Assembly (NCBI RefSeq): GCF_015182315.1
Contig: NZ_PRDL01000001.1
Coordinates: forward strand, 930,001-994,000
DNA: 64,000 bases
Direction of reading: 5' to 3'
Source: Cellvibrio polysaccharolyticus
GTDB taxonomy: Bacteria; Pseudomonadota; Gammaproteobacteria; Pseudomonadales; Cellvibrionaceae
Positions 54,327 to 63,694 of this stretch are shown here, one piece after another; position 1 is the stretch's first letter; every line of letters begins with the position of its first letter. The notes under the pieces were generated by a model that saw only the letters and a list, made by a program, of their open reading frames with translations, searched no databases and was not told the DNA's origin. The translations under genes and the position numbers were made by a program.

Positions 54327-55190
54327 ATGCGACATCTTGTTTCCATTTCAACCCAAGTGCAACGCCACGGATTAATCGGCAAAGGGATTCTCACCGCGCT
54401 GGTCATCGGTTTTTCTTCCGGGCTTGCGGCGGCACAACCGTCAGACGCTCTGGCCGCCGCGGTGAAAGCCGAACACCGTTCCGAAACGAACAAGGCGCGG
54501 GATGTGTATCGTCACCCGGTCGAAATCCTGCAATTTTTTGACGTACAGCCGAGTATGACTGTGGTAGAAGTGTGGCCCGGTGCGGGTGGCTGGTATACAG
54601 AAATTCTTGCGCCGCTGTTGCGTAAGGACGGCAAGTTGATCGCTGCGCATTTCCCGGCAGATTCCGAGGTCGGTTTTTTTCAAAAAGCCCGCGCCACCTT
54701 TGATTCAAAAATTGCTGCTGCGCCGGCACTGTATGATCAGGTGTCGGTAATCGCCTTTGCACCACCGGCACAGTTAAAAATTGCAGACGCAGGCAGCGTT
54801 GATCGAATTTTGACCTTCCGCAACGTGCATAACTGGTATATGAATGGCGGCGAAGAAAATGTCCTGGCGGTATTTCGCGAGTTTCATAAAACGCTGAAAA
54901 GTGGCGGCATTCTCGGGGTGGTAGATCATCGCCTTCCGGCTGCTGACAGTGAAGACAAGCAGGCATCCAGTGGCTATATGCACGAAAGCTTTATTGTACG
55001 GCTGGCAGAGCAAGCCGGTTTTCGTTTGGAGGCGCGTTCTGAGGTGAATGCCAATGCGCGAGATACCGCTGACTATACGTCCGGTGTCTGGACCTTGCCA
55101 CCGACTTTGCGGCAGGGTGATCAGGATCGCGAAAAGTATCTGGCAATTGGCGAAAGTGACCGTATGACCCTGAAATTCGTCAAACCCTGA
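54327..55190 (+). CDS. Exported class I SAM-dependent methyltransferase-like protein
   Basis: 287 aa with an N-terminal signal peptide (hydrophobic about 18-36, cleavage near GLAAAQPS). The remainder is a class I methyltransferase-like fold: VVEVWPGAGGWYTEILAPLL (motif I), GKLIAAHFP (end of beta 2), DRILTFRNVHNWY (motif IV region) and LKSGGILGVVDHR. Periplasmic members of this group exist in related bacteria, but how they would obtain SAM is unclear and the substrate is unknown. Preceded by three 22-bp repeats and followed by a terminator; transcribed alone. Confidence 0.82.
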   Translation: MRHLVSISTQVQRHGLIGKGILTALVIGFSSGLAAAQPSDALAAAVKAEHRSETNKARDVYRHPVEILQFFDVQPSMTVVEVWPGAGGWYTEILAPLLRKDGKLIAAHFPADSEVGFFQKARATFDSKIAAAPALYDQVSVIAFAPPAQLKIADAGSVDRILTFRNVHNWYMNGGEENVLAVFREFHKTLKSGGILGVVDHRLPAADSEDKQASSGYMHESFIVRLAEQAGFRLEARSEVNANARDTADYTSGVWTLPPTLRQGDQDREKYLAIGESDRMTLKFVKP

Positions 55191-55214
55191 GTTTTTCGAG
55201 GCTGGAAAGAAAAA

Positions 55215-55240
55215 AATCCCGACAAGCGTCGGGATTTTTT
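55215..55240 (+). terminator. Intrinsic terminator after the exported methyltransferase gene
   Basis: Perfect 9-bp stem AATCCCGAC/GTCGGGATT with an AAGC loop and TTTT; A-runs on the other side make it work for both strands. Confidence 0.88.
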
Positions 55241-55401
55241 AAAAGAAATCAGTCTGAATCGGGCGTGTTTCAGATGACTCTGGTGCCTAGGGTACCACAA
55301 TCTCGATTGTCGAATCATAAAATCGCTATTTACAATCATTTCCACCCATGCAATTAAATCCGCTGTGGCACATCAGCAACACACCGCCAGTGCCTGCAAT
55401 A

Positions 55402-56514
55402 CTACCAGCTCATTAATTCACGCAGCACGGGTGCAAGATCATTCGCCATAGCGGCGTGCTGTGCTTTGGTGGGGTGGGCATCGCAGTCGTCACCCGGGTA
55501 CCAGGTCGCCGGTATTACCTGCACAGGCACGTCACTGCGTTGTGCAATTTGCTGCAGATAACCTTGCAAGGCTGTTTTTTTCTCACCATTTAAAATAGCG
55601 CCCTCGGTGACTGCAATGGTCGCGTTGGGGTGCAGGCTATGAAGCCGCTCAATCAGTGTCAGGTAGGTTTCAATATAATGCTCGGCTTCAGGAATACCTT
55701 CACTGAAATCATTGGTTCCTATCGCGCTGAGAATCAGATCCGGTGTGTAACGGTTGTGATCCCAGCGGATCGGGTTTTCGGCGCTGGCGATAGCCAGCTC
55801 GGCGTAATCCGGCAAGTTCAATTCGTCGGTGCGGCCATTCCAGCTTCTTACCAGACCGCGGCCGCCGTAACATACCAGATTCACCTGCGCGTTCAGCGCT
55901 TCACCGATTAACATGCCGTAAGACAAGCGGGCATTCCACCAGCTACTGTCTTTTTTACAGGACGCCTGCCGCTCGATAGCCTCGCCACAAGTTACCGAAT
56001 CGCCCAGTACCAGCATTTTGCGCTCCGGCAATGATGGTGCTGCTAACAATTCGCCGTCTTTCAATGTCAGGCCGCTCACCGACAAAAGTCCGTGCCAGGT
56101 TTCGCCACGGTGCGTCACGCGAATAGTCTGTGCCTCGCCCGTATTGCCCGTGCGAATAACAACACCGCTTTGGTCTGCCGGTACGCGGACTATTTGCGAA
56201 GGTTGCCCTGACACGTCTACATCAATAAAGCTGTCTTCGGAGCTGCTCTGAATGTGCAAGGTTAATTCGGAGGCGGTGGTTGCCAGGTTCAGGCTCACAC
56301 CCGGGTAAGCAAAATGAATGCTGTTATCGTCATGGGTGGCGCTTCTGCCAACAACGGCGATACGTGCATCGGTTGCGGGAATAAAGATCACGGATTTTTC
56401 CTCAATGGCTGTAGCGCCGTCCGCTTTTTTTTCCGAAGAGCAGCCAGCCAGAGCTAAAAGGGCGCTCACAAAGAACGCAACAAAAGGAATGTTGATAGGG
56501 GTTAATCGGGTCAT
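55402..56514 (-). CDS. CE2-type SGNH carbohydrate esterase lipoprotein
   Basis: 370-aa predicted lipoprotein: signal MTRLTPINIPFVAFFVSALL with lipobox LAGC, start at ATG 56512-56514. A beta-sandwich domain (about 50-165) precedes an SGNH hydrolase domain with the nucleophile in LVLGDSVTCGEA, Gly of CYGGRGLV, Asn of GTNDFSEG and the C-terminal His of DAHPTKAQH. This two-domain layout matches carbohydrate esterase family 2 acetylxylan/acetylmannan esterases known from Cellvibrio. It would deacetylate plant polysaccharides at the cell surface. A second SGNH lipoprotein gene lies 87 nt upstream on the same strand. Confidence 0.85.
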   Translation of the reverse strand: MTRLTPINIPFVAFFVSALLALAGCSSEKKADGATAIEEKSVIFIPATDARIAVVGRSATHDDNSIHFAYPGVSLNLATTASELTLHIQSSSEDSFIDVDVSGQPSQIVRVPADQSGVVIRTGNTGEAQTIRVTHRGETWHGLLSVSGLTLKDGELLAAPSLPERKMLVLGDSVTCGEAIERQASCKKDSSWWNARLSYGMLIGEALNAQVNLVCYGGRGLVRSWNGRTDELNLPDYAELAIASAENPIRWDHNRYTPDLILSAIGTNDFSEGIPEAEHYIETYLTLIERLHSLHPNATIAVTEGAILNGEKKTALQGYLQQIAQRSDVPVQVIPATWYPGDDCDAHPTKAQHAAMANDLAPVLRELMSW

Positions 56515-56601
56515 GTTAGTTCGCGACAAAAAGAGAGGGGAAAACTGCACCGGCAATAAAAATGATGTGCCGGTGCTTTATCGTGGGTGGGCGAGAGCGG
56601 T

Positions 56602-57405
56602 TTATTCTTCCATCCAGACCTGAATTTGCGGCAGCATGGCATCTGCCCAAATTACGTAACCCGGCTCTGCGGGGTGCAGCGAGTCCGGCATCAGCTCCTT
56701 GGGAATCGAGCCATCTTCTGCCAAAAACAATGAGCCATAATCACGATAGTAAATATGGGTGTGATCACCCAATGTCAGAATTTTTTGATTGGTTTCAATA
56801 ATCATCTGACGCATCGGGTCATCGGCATTTTCCTTGTGCGGTAAAATGCCGTTTAACAGAATTTTTGCATCCGGAAATTCAATGCGCAGTAAATCCACGA
56901 CCGCTTTAACGCCCTGAAATACATCTTCCGGCTGGTCGTTGTTATGGAAAAAATTATTAACACCAATCAGCAGTACGATCACTTTCGGGTGCAGGTTGCT
57001 GAGATCAGTATTTTGCAAACGCCACAGCACGTTGCCGGTGTGATCGCCACCAATGCCGAAGTTGGCCGGGTTATACGCACCAAAGGAATTTTCCCACAGT
57101 GGTGACGGCCAGCCCTGAGTGATGGAGTCGCCTACAAAGAGCAAGCCCACATTACCTTCTTTGGCAATTTTTACGTCATCCTGAAAACGTTCGTGCCACT
57201 CTGCAACCGACATCCACTCGTATTCCTGATCGCGCGGTTTGGGGGTGGTGGCCTTGGGGCCGTTGTTTGCAGCGGCTTCGGTTGCAGGGGTTGTTGTGGC
57301 TGACGTATCCGATGCGTCTTTGCTGCAACCGGCCAGCATTAAGGCTGCCAGTAAACCGCAAACAACGGGTAAGGATTTCAGAGAAAGTATTGACCGATAT
57401 GTCAT
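56602..57405 (-). CDS. SGNH/GDSL hydrolase lipoprotein
   Basis: 267 aa. Lipoprotein signal with lipobox MLAGC near residue 26, then a Thr/Ala-rich linker and an SGNH domain: nucleophile Ser in FVGDSITQGW, Gly in GIGGDHTGNVLW, Asn in LIGVNNFFHN, and Asp/His in MPDSLHPAEPGY. It resembles CE3-like or platelet-activating-factor acetylhydrolase-like esterases. The acyl substrate is not known; pairing with the CE2-type gene suggests polysaccharide deacetylation. Confidence 0.85.
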   Translation of the reverse strand: MTYRSILSLKSLPVVCGLLAALMLAGCSKDASDTSATTTPATEAAANNGPKATTPKPRDQEYEWMSVAEWHERFQDDVKIAKEGNVGLLFVGDSITQGWPSPLWENSFGAYNPANFGIGGDHTGNVLWRLQNTDLSNLHPKVIVLLIGVNNFFHNNDQPEDVFQGVKAVVDLLRIEFPDAKILLNGILPHKENADDPMRQMIIETNQKILTLGDHTHIYYRDYGSLFLAEDGSIPKELMPDSLHPAEPGYVIWADAMLPQIQVWMEE

Positions 57406-57462
57406 GTTTTTTGCTCCGGATAAATTGCGTTTTTGTTGTTCCGATTTTCAAATCGGTATTGT

Positions 57463-58512
57463 TTAAATTCTTAATGTCAGGCGATCATTGGCCGGGTGCA
57501 AACTGTTAACCCCGGCGATATTCAGCAACAGATCCAACAGTTCATCCCAGGGTTCGGCGTTGCGCATGCCTTTGATGGCTTTATCAATGGCATTGGCTTT
57601 GCGCAGCAGCATTTGCAATTGTGCCGGTTTCAAACGCTGCAAGGCGGCGCGAATCAAGGGTAAGCGCTTGTCGCGAATGCCAGCCTGTTTGGCTGCCATC
57701 TCAATATTTTTCCCCTGCGCGGTTGCCATTGAAATTTGCACCAGGGCGCGAATGTCCCGGGTAAGTGCCCAGAGAATCGTGATAGGTTCGGTGCCTTCGG
57801 TTTTCAGGCCGTGCAAGGTTTTCACGGCGGCACGGGCATCGCCATATAAGGCTTTGTCGGTGAGGCCAAAAATATCATAACGGGCGCTGTCGGCAACGGC
57901 ACTGGCCATTAATTCATGGCTGATGGTTTTATCCGTGGTCAGCAGGGTCAGCTTTTCAATTTCCTGTGCGGCAGCCAGCAGGTTGCCTTCCACCCGTGAC
58001 GCCAGCAAGTCAATCGCGCTGCTGTCTGCGTGCAACCCGACTTGTTGTAAGCGGGTACCAATCCAGCGAGGCAGCTGTGCTGGCGTAATCGGCCAAATTT
58101 GTACGTGAATGCCGCGATCTTCAATGGCTTTTAACCATTTGCTTTTTTGCGCTGCGGCATCAAGTTTTGGCGTGACGATTAATAATAAATTATCGTCAGA
58201 CGGCATCGCCGCGTATTCGCTGATCACTTTACTGCCTTTGTCACCGGGTTTACCGGAGGCAATGCGCAATTCAATAATTTTTTTATCGGCGAATAAAGAC
58301 AGGCTGTTGGCGGACGACAATACCTGGTTCCAATCAAAGTTGGCATCGCCGTGGTAGAGCTCGCGTTCATTGAATTGCCGGTCGCGTGCGGCGCGGCGTA
58401 TTTGATCGCAGGCTTCCTGAACCAGTAAAGGCTCGTCGCCACTAATCAGGTAAATGGGAGCCAGGCCTTTGCTGAGGGCGGCGCCCAATTGTTCAGGGCG
58501 CAGTTTTGGCAT
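57463..58512 (-). CDS. holA: DNA polymerase III subunit delta
   Basis: Clamp-loader subunit that opens the beta sliding clamp. 349 aa, normal length, starting MPKLRPEQLGAALSKGLAPI; conserved IYLISGDEPLLVQEACDQIR, RELYHGDANFDW, FADKKIIELRI and the later LLASRVEGNLLAAAQEIEKL. It overlaps the end of lptE by 20 nt; leuS-lptE-holA on one strand is a conserved gammaproteobacterial operon. Confidence 0.95.
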   Translation of the reverse strand: MPKLRPEQLGAALSKGLAPIYLISGDEPLLVQEACDQIRRAARDRQFNERELYHGDANFDWNQVLSSANSLSLFADKKIIELRIASGKPGDKGSKVISEYAAMPSDDNLLLIVTPKLDAAAQKSKWLKAIEDRGIHVQIWPITPAQLPRWIGTRLQQVGLHADSSAIDLLASRVEGNLLAAAQEIEKLTLLTTDKTISHELMASAVADSARYDIFGLTDKALYGDARAAVKTLHGLKTEGTEPITILWALTRDIRALVQISMATAQGKNIEMAAKQAGIRDKRLPLIRAALQRLKPAQLQMLLRKANAIDKAIKGMRNAEPWDELLDLLLNIAGVNSLHPANDRLTLRI

Positions 58513-59038
58513 CGGTTTCCGATTGGGCGTTTGGCGTTTGCTTCAGGCTATCGCTGTAGAGTGCGTTGACTCTGCGAATCAATTGCCCTGCCAGGTCCTG
58601 GCGCATCTCACGCACCAGCAAGGTTTCTTCGCGGGCGCTACTGGCGGCGTCGTTGGGGTTGTAATTGTAGATACGCGTAATGCTTGCGGTGGCGGGCTGC
58701 GCTAACAACTCACCTTGCTTGTCACGCACTTCATAACCGACGGTCATGTAAAGTTCAAAGGCGCTGGTCAGCGCATCGGCGCCTACGGCTGCAGTGCGGC
58801 GATCAATGTTTTCTTCCAGAACACGCAAGCTTAGCGGTGCGTCACTGGAGTTTTCGGTGATGACCACTTTGTTGGTCAGTAACACCTGACGAACGTCAGT
58901 GGTTAATGGGCTGTGCTCATCGGAAGAGGTTAAATAAATACGTTCCAACGCTTGCGGAATACTGGACGAGCCGCGCAATTGCCAGCCGCACGCGGTGGTA
59001 AGAAGGGCGAGAAAAAGACAGAGCGTGAGTCGCATCAT
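58493..59038 (-). CDS. lptE: LPS-assembly lipoprotein LptE
   Basis: Outer-membrane lipoprotein that plugs and helps assemble LptD for lipopolysaccharide insertion. 181 aa; signal MMRLTLCLFLALLTTACGWQ with the lipidated Cys at 17, followed by the family hallmark GWQLRGSSSIPQALERIYL. Located between leuS (66-nt gap) and holA (20-nt overlap), the standard position. Confidence 0.94.
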   Translation of the reverse strand: MMRLTLCLFLALLTTACGWQLRGSSSIPQALERIYLTSSDEHSPLTTDVRQVLLTNKVVITENSSDAPLSLRVLEENIDRRTAAVGADALTSAFELYMTVGYEVRDKQGELLAQPATASITRIYNYNPNDAASSAREETLLVREMRQDLAGQLIRRVNALYSDSLKQTPNAQSETDAKTAP

Positions 59039-59104
59039 AAAGCATCCACAAGTGAAGGCTGACCGGCAGCGGTCAGTGACGCCCGGGTTGCCCCGGGCCG
59101 ACGA

Positions 59105-61570
59105 TTAATTGGCAACAATATTGACCAACTTGTTCGGGATAACAATCACCTTACGCACGGTGATGCCGTCGAGAAACTTCTGCACGTTATCCTGAGCCAG
59201 TGCCATCGCTTCCAGGGTTTCTTTGGGGGCATCGACCGGTGCATCCAGTTTGCTGCGCACTTTGCCGTTAACCTGCACCACCACTTCAATGCTGGAGCGA
59301 ACCAGTGCATTGTCATCGACCTTGGGCCAGGGGGCATCCAGCGGAATGGTGTCCTGATGACCCAGTGCTTGCCACAGTGCGTGGGACGCATGCGGAATGA
59401 TCGGCGCTAACAACAAAATCGCCGCTTCCAGCGCTTCGCGCTCAACCGCCAGCCCCTGCGGGTTGGCACGGTCAGAGAGTTTGCTGATTTCGTTCAGCAA
59501 TTCCATAACCGCGGCAATCGCGGTGTTAAAGGTTTGGCGGCGGCCGTAATCGTCGCTGACCTTGGCGATGGTTTCGTGGGTTTTGCGGCGCAGGTCTTTT
59601 TGCGCATCCGGCAGGGTGGCGGCATCGAGTTTGCCCGGTGTGCCTGCGGCGACGTGACCATCGACCGATTTCCACAAACGACGGATAAAGCGGTTGGCAC
59701 CTTCAACGCCGGAATCGCTCCACTCCATGCTTTGTTCCGGCGGCGCCGCGAACATGGAGAACAGGCGAACCGTGTCGGCGCCGTAGAGGTTGATCAATTC
59801 TTCCGGGTCAACGGTGTTCCCTTTGGATTTGCTCATCTTGGTACCGTCTTTCAGTACCATGCCCTGGCAGAGCAAGCGCTCGAAGGGCTCGTCGCAACTG
59901 ACCAGACCTTCGTCACGCATCAGCTTGTGGAAGAAGCGGGAGTAGAGCAGGTGCAAGATGGCGTGTTCGATACCGCCAACATACTGATCAACCGGCAGCC
60001 AGTAATCAGCCGCGGCCTTGTCGAGCATGCCGCCTTCAAAGTTCGGGCAGGTGTAGCGGGCGTAATACCAGCTGGATTCCATAAAGGTATCGAAGGTATC
60101 GGTTTCGCGCTCCACCGGTTGGCCGTCCAGTTCGGCTTTACGCCATTCCGGATCGGCTTTGATCGGCGAATGAACACCGTTCATTACCACGTCTTCCGGC
60201 AGCAACACCGGCAGCTTGTGCGCAGGCACCGGAATTTCACCGCCGTCCGGCAGGTTGAACATGGGGATTGGCGCGCCCCAGTAACGCTGACGGGAAACAC
60301 CCCAGTCGCGCAGGCGGTAGTTAACTTTGACCTGGCCTTTTTTCGCCGCTTGCAGGGTTTCGGCAATGGCATCGAAGGCGGCATTGAAATCAAGGCCGTC
60401 GTATTCGCCGGAATTGACCAGCACGCCTTTTTCAGTGAAAGCCACGTTGTCCAGATCAATGGCTTCGCCGTTTTGCGGCGCAACCACTTGCTGGATGGGC
60501 AGGTTATATTTTTTGGCAAATTCGTAATCGCGCTGGTCGTGTGCTGGCACCGCCATTACCGCGCCTGAACCGTAGTCCATCAGCACATAGTTGGCCACCC
60601 ACACAGAAACCGGTTCGCCGGTAATCGGATGCAGGGCTTTGATGCCGGTATCCATACCGCGTTTTTCCATGGTCGCCATATCGGCTTCGGCTACTGATTG
60701 CACTTTACAGTCGGCAATAAATGCAGCCAGTTCGCTGTTGTCTTCAGCCAGCAAACGGGAAATCGGGTGCTCGGCGGCGAGGCTGACATAGGTCACGCCC
60801 ATCAGGGTATCCGGACGGGTGGTGTAAATTTCAAAACCTTCGTAATCGCCTGCCGGGCTTTCCAGGTCAAAGCGCATTTCCAGACCACGGCTTTTGCCGA
60901 TCCAGTTGCGCTGCATGGTTTTAACCTGCTCCGGCCAGTGCGGCAGTTTGTCGAGGTCATCCAGCAATTCTTCCGCGTAATCGGTGATTTTGATAAACCA
61001 CTGCGGAATTTCCTTGCGCTCTACCAGCGCGTCGGAGCGCCAGCCGCGACCGTCAATAACCTGCTCGTTGGCCAATACCGTTTGGTCAACCGGATCCCAG
61101 TTTACGGTGGCCATTTTTTTGTACACCAGGCCTTTTTCGTACAGGCGAGTAAAGAACCATTGCTCCCATTTGTAGTAATCGGGCTTACAGGTGGTTACTT
61201 CGCGCGACCAGTCAAAACCGAAACCGAGGCGCTTCAGTTGTTCGCGCATATGGTCGGAGTTGGCATAAGTCCAGGTTGCTGGCGCGGTCTGGTTTTTAAG
61301 TGCGGCATTTTCTGCCGGCAAGCCAAAGGCGTCCCATCCCATCGGGTGCAGCACGTTTTTGCCGAGCATGCGGTTGTAGCGGGCAATAACGTCGGTAATG
61401 GTGTAGTTGCGAACGTGCCCCATGTGTAGCTTGCCGCTGGGATAAGGAAACATCGCCAGGCAGTAAAACTTTTCTTTGGATGGGTCTTCGTGAACTTCAA
61501 AACTGCGGTTGGCATCCCAATATTGCTGGGCATCCGCTTCTACACGCGAGGGGAGGTATTGCTCTTCCAT
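59105..61570 (-). CDS. leuS: Leucyl-tRNA synthetase
   Basis: Class Ia aminoacyl-tRNA synthetase, 821 aa. It begins MEEQYLPSRVEADAQQYWD; HIGH-like signature in FPYPSGKLHMGHVRNY, editing-domain TTRPDTLMG, and KMSKS (DGTKMSKSKGNTV). The C-terminal anticodon-binding domain is complete, ending VIVIPNKLVNIVAN. First gene of leuS-lptE-holA. Confidence 0.97.
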   Translation of the reverse strand: MEEQYLPSRVEADAQQYWDANRSFEVHEDPSKEKFYCLAMFPYPSGKLHMGHVRNYTITDVIARYNRMLGKNVLHPMGWDAFGLPAENAALKNQTAPATWTYANSDHMREQLKRLGFGFDWSREVTTCKPDYYKWEQWFFTRLYEKGLVYKKMATVNWDPVDQTVLANEQVIDGRGWRSDALVERKEIPQWFIKITDYAEELLDDLDKLPHWPEQVKTMQRNWIGKSRGLEMRFDLESPAGDYEGFEIYTTRPDTLMGVTYVSLAAEHPISRLLAEDNSELAAFIADCKVQSVAEADMATMEKRGMDTGIKALHPITGEPVSVWVANYVLMDYGSGAVMAVPAHDQRDYEFAKKYNLPIQQVVAPQNGEAIDLDNVAFTEKGVLVNSGEYDGLDFNAAFDAIAETLQAAKKGQVKVNYRLRDWGVSRQRYWGAPIPMFNLPDGGEIPVPAHKLPVLLPEDVVMNGVHSPIKADPEWRKAELDGQPVERETDTFDTFMESSWYYARYTCPNFEGGMLDKAAADYWLPVDQYVGGIEHAILHLLYSRFFHKLMRDEGLVSCDEPFERLLCQGMVLKDGTKMSKSKGNTVDPEELINLYGADTVRLFSMFAAPPEQSMEWSDSGVEGANRFIRRLWKSVDGHVAAGTPGKLDAATLPDAQKDLRRKTHETIAKVSDDYGRRQTFNTAIAAVMELLNEISKLSDRANPQGLAVEREALEAAILLLAPIIPHASHALWQALGHQDTIPLDAPWPKVDDNALVRSSIEVVVQVNGKVRSKLDAPVDAPKETLEAMALAQDNVQKFLDGITVRKVIVIPNKLVNIVAN

Positions 61571-61682
61571 TGGAATAAATGGCCTTGTGGCTAATGAATT
61601 GTGGAAAAGCCATCGATTATAGGGGTTTGGTTTACAGAAGCGAAGGGGTCTGTGCGGTGGCTGGCGGGAATGGTGACGTCAG

Positions 61683-61718
61683 CCCGTCTCTGTGCCCATG
61701 GCATGGCGCAGAGACGGG
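61683..61718. terminator. Strong palindrome between chitinase and leuS
   Basis: Ten-base arms CCCGTCTCTG/CAGAGACGGG with further internal pairing. TATTTTTC follows only on the plus strand; in the direction of the chitinase mRNA (minus) there is no U-run, so it may act as a 3'-end stabiliser or a weak terminator. Confidence 0.55.
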
Positions 61719-61745
61719 TATTTTTCATCACTTACTGGCAATCAC

Positions 61746-63305
61746 TTATTGGCATTGATTATTCACCGCACAGGCTTTCACGCTGTTCGAGAAGTAATAG
61801 TTCACCAGACGGTCTTCCTGAACGGACCAGCTCATCAAACCGCGTAAATCCGGGTAGGTTTTTGCCGGTTTATAACCGCTGCCACAATTACCGGTGCGCA
61901 GGCATCGCACGGCTGCTTTAACCACGGTGGGGTCGGTATAACCACTGCCTGCGGCACTGGGCGCGTTGGATGCTGGCAAACCGATCACCACCTTATTGGC
62001 TGGCAAACCCTGGTATTGCACGCCGGTGCTGGCAATCGGGAAGCCTTCAATCAGCGCTTCTGTCCAGGCGACCAGCCCGTCCTGAGTGGCGGCGTTATAG
62101 AAGTTGCCATTGCGGCCGGGCATGCTGCCGCTGTTGTAATACTGCATTTGCACCCAGGAAATTTCATTGCGCAGCGCATTCATCAATGGCAAGTACACGC
62201 CCCAGTTGTATTGACCCAGCCAATTACCGGGCAACTGGGCGCCGATGGTATGGGCGGTCTCCGGTGCCATGGTGACGAGGAAAGAGGTGCCGTAATGGGC
62301 TTTAAGGCGTTTGATGGCGCGCACCAGATGATCCGCCGAGTATTGCGGATTGGTTTCATTGATTTGTGCATTCGGCGCGGTGTACAGCCCTTTTTCGGTA
62401 TCAATATCAATGCCGTCCAGCCCCAGTGAGTTTTTAATCGCCATAAAGGAATTTACAAAATTATCCTCATGCGCCTGGGTGGCCAGCACCAGCGGCGTAG
62501 TGGCACCGCCAATGGACAGCAGGACTTTCTTGCCCTGCGCCTTGGCGGCTGCAACCTGGGCTGCGGTAGGGTTGTTCTGGGTGAAGTCGGCGTTGGTCAG
62601 CGTCAGTGAGCCATCATTATTAATACGGGGGAAGGAGATGTTCAGCACGGTGTAGTTGGGAACATCCGCCGGTGCGAGAATCGGCCAGTGCCAGTTTTCC
62701 CAATATCCCACCAGTTCGAAATTGCCGCTGGCGGCACTGGAGCTGCTTGAACTGACCGGCGGCGTACTGGAAACCGAAGACGCACTGCTCGAACCCGGAG
62801 TGCCGCCGCAAGAACCGCCCGCACTCCAGGCTTCCGTCCAATGAGCGCCGGTACCGGGCGCGTAAGCCCATGCTGCAGGTGATGAGCACCAGCCGGGAAC
62901 CGTGCAGGTGTAATTGCCGCCCGCGTTGGAGACTACAGTGCCGGCGTTATAGCTGCTGCCGGCAGCATAGGCAGGACAGTTGCCGCTGCTAACAAGGCTG
63001 GATTGCACTGAAGAGGCTGCACTGGTTGAGCTTGCGCTGCTGGCTGCGCTGGAGGTTACCCCGCCATCACAGGCGCCGTTGTTGGTCCAATGTTGCCAGT
63101 TGCCGGAAAAGCTCGCCGGGTCATTACCTTGCGTCCAGTAATTGGCCGTGTAGCCATAGCCAAGGTGTTTGACCTGGTTGCCTGTGGTGTAGGTTTGGTT
63201 GCCACTCCAGGTTGGCAGGTTATTACAATTAACCGCATAGGCCGTATGACTGATGCCAATGCCAAGAAGTAACGTTGAAATCCACTTTATTATTACTATT
63301 TTCAT
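61746..63305 (-). CDS. Secreted GH18 chitinase with two CBM5/12-like chitin-binding modules
   Basis: 519 aa from ATG 63303-63305 (a TTG three codons earlier is possible). A signal peptide (MKIVIIKWISTLLLGIGISHTAYA) is followed by chitin-binding module 1 (about 24-78, with YTTGNQVKHLGYGYTANYW), a Ser-rich linker, module 2 (about 107-165, SSYNAGTVVSNAGGNYTC), a second Ser-rich linker, and the GH18 catalytic domain from about 197. The catalytic DxxDxDxE motif is intact (LDGIDIDTE), with the substrate-assisting pattern MQYYN later. It cleaves beta-1,4-GlcNAc bonds in chitin. The poly-Ser linkers are typical of Cellvibrionaceae enzymes. Confidence 0.93.
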   Translation of the reverse strand: MKIVIIKWISTLLLGIGISHTAYAVNCNNLPTWSGNQTYTTGNQVKHLGYGYTANYWTQGNDPASFSGNWQHWTNNGACDGGVTSSAASSASSTSAASSVQSSLVSSGNCPAYAAGSSYNAGTVVSNAGGNYTCTVPGWCSSPAAWAYAPGTGAHWTEAWSAGGSCGGTPGSSSASSVSSTPPVSSSSSSAASGNFELVGYWENWHWPILAPADVPNYTVLNISFPRINNDGSLTLTNADFTQNNPTAAQVAAAKAQGKKVLLSIGGATTPLVLATQAHEDNFVNSFMAIKNSLGLDGIDIDTEKGLYTAPNAQINETNPQYSADHLVRAIKRLKAHYGTSFLVTMAPETAHTIGAQLPGNWLGQYNWGVYLPLMNALRNEISWVQMQYYNSGSMPGRNGNFYNAATQDGLVAWTEALIEGFPIASTGVQYQGLPANKVVIGLPASNAPSAAGSGYTDPTVVKAAVRCLRTGNCGSGYKPAKTYPDLRGLMSWSVQEDRLVNYYFSNSVKACAVNNQCQ

Positions 63306-63694
63306 GATTGCCAATACCTTTATGGTTATTTGAAGGTGAGGCTGTCATGCAATCCATCATGGTGTTTTTTTAGCAGACATGATTAACCGGCTAATCTGCT
63401 TTTATTGGTTAAATCCGGTACGTGGGATTCCCGCCGGTGATGTCAATCCCGCAAAAAATCATAGTAAGGGTGATCCAATCTTTCAATGGTGAGTGATGGG
63501 GGCCGGGGCAGAAATGTCGATGTTACCGAATTCATTGCCGCAAAATTATTTTTCTGATGGTCGGACTTTGTAGTGCCGTCGTTAAATGTGTTTTTTGTGG
63601 CCTGGTAATCAGCATTTTTTTGCCAAACCCCGATTTTGGAGCCATGCTTGAAACAAGGTACTTTCACGAGCGCAGTCATGCGGAGGTTGTTTGT
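63306..63694. other. Divergent intergenic region, chitinase / DUF1451-like gene
   Basis: 389 nt without a gene. It should hold promoters for both flanking genes; I see no clear operator. An imperfect palindrome AGCAGA...TCTGCT lies near 63372-63400. Confidence 0.4.

Noticed and set aside
59534..60568. 344-codon frame antisense to leuS
   Set aside because: leuS is certain on the other strand; this frame is a codon-bias shadow.
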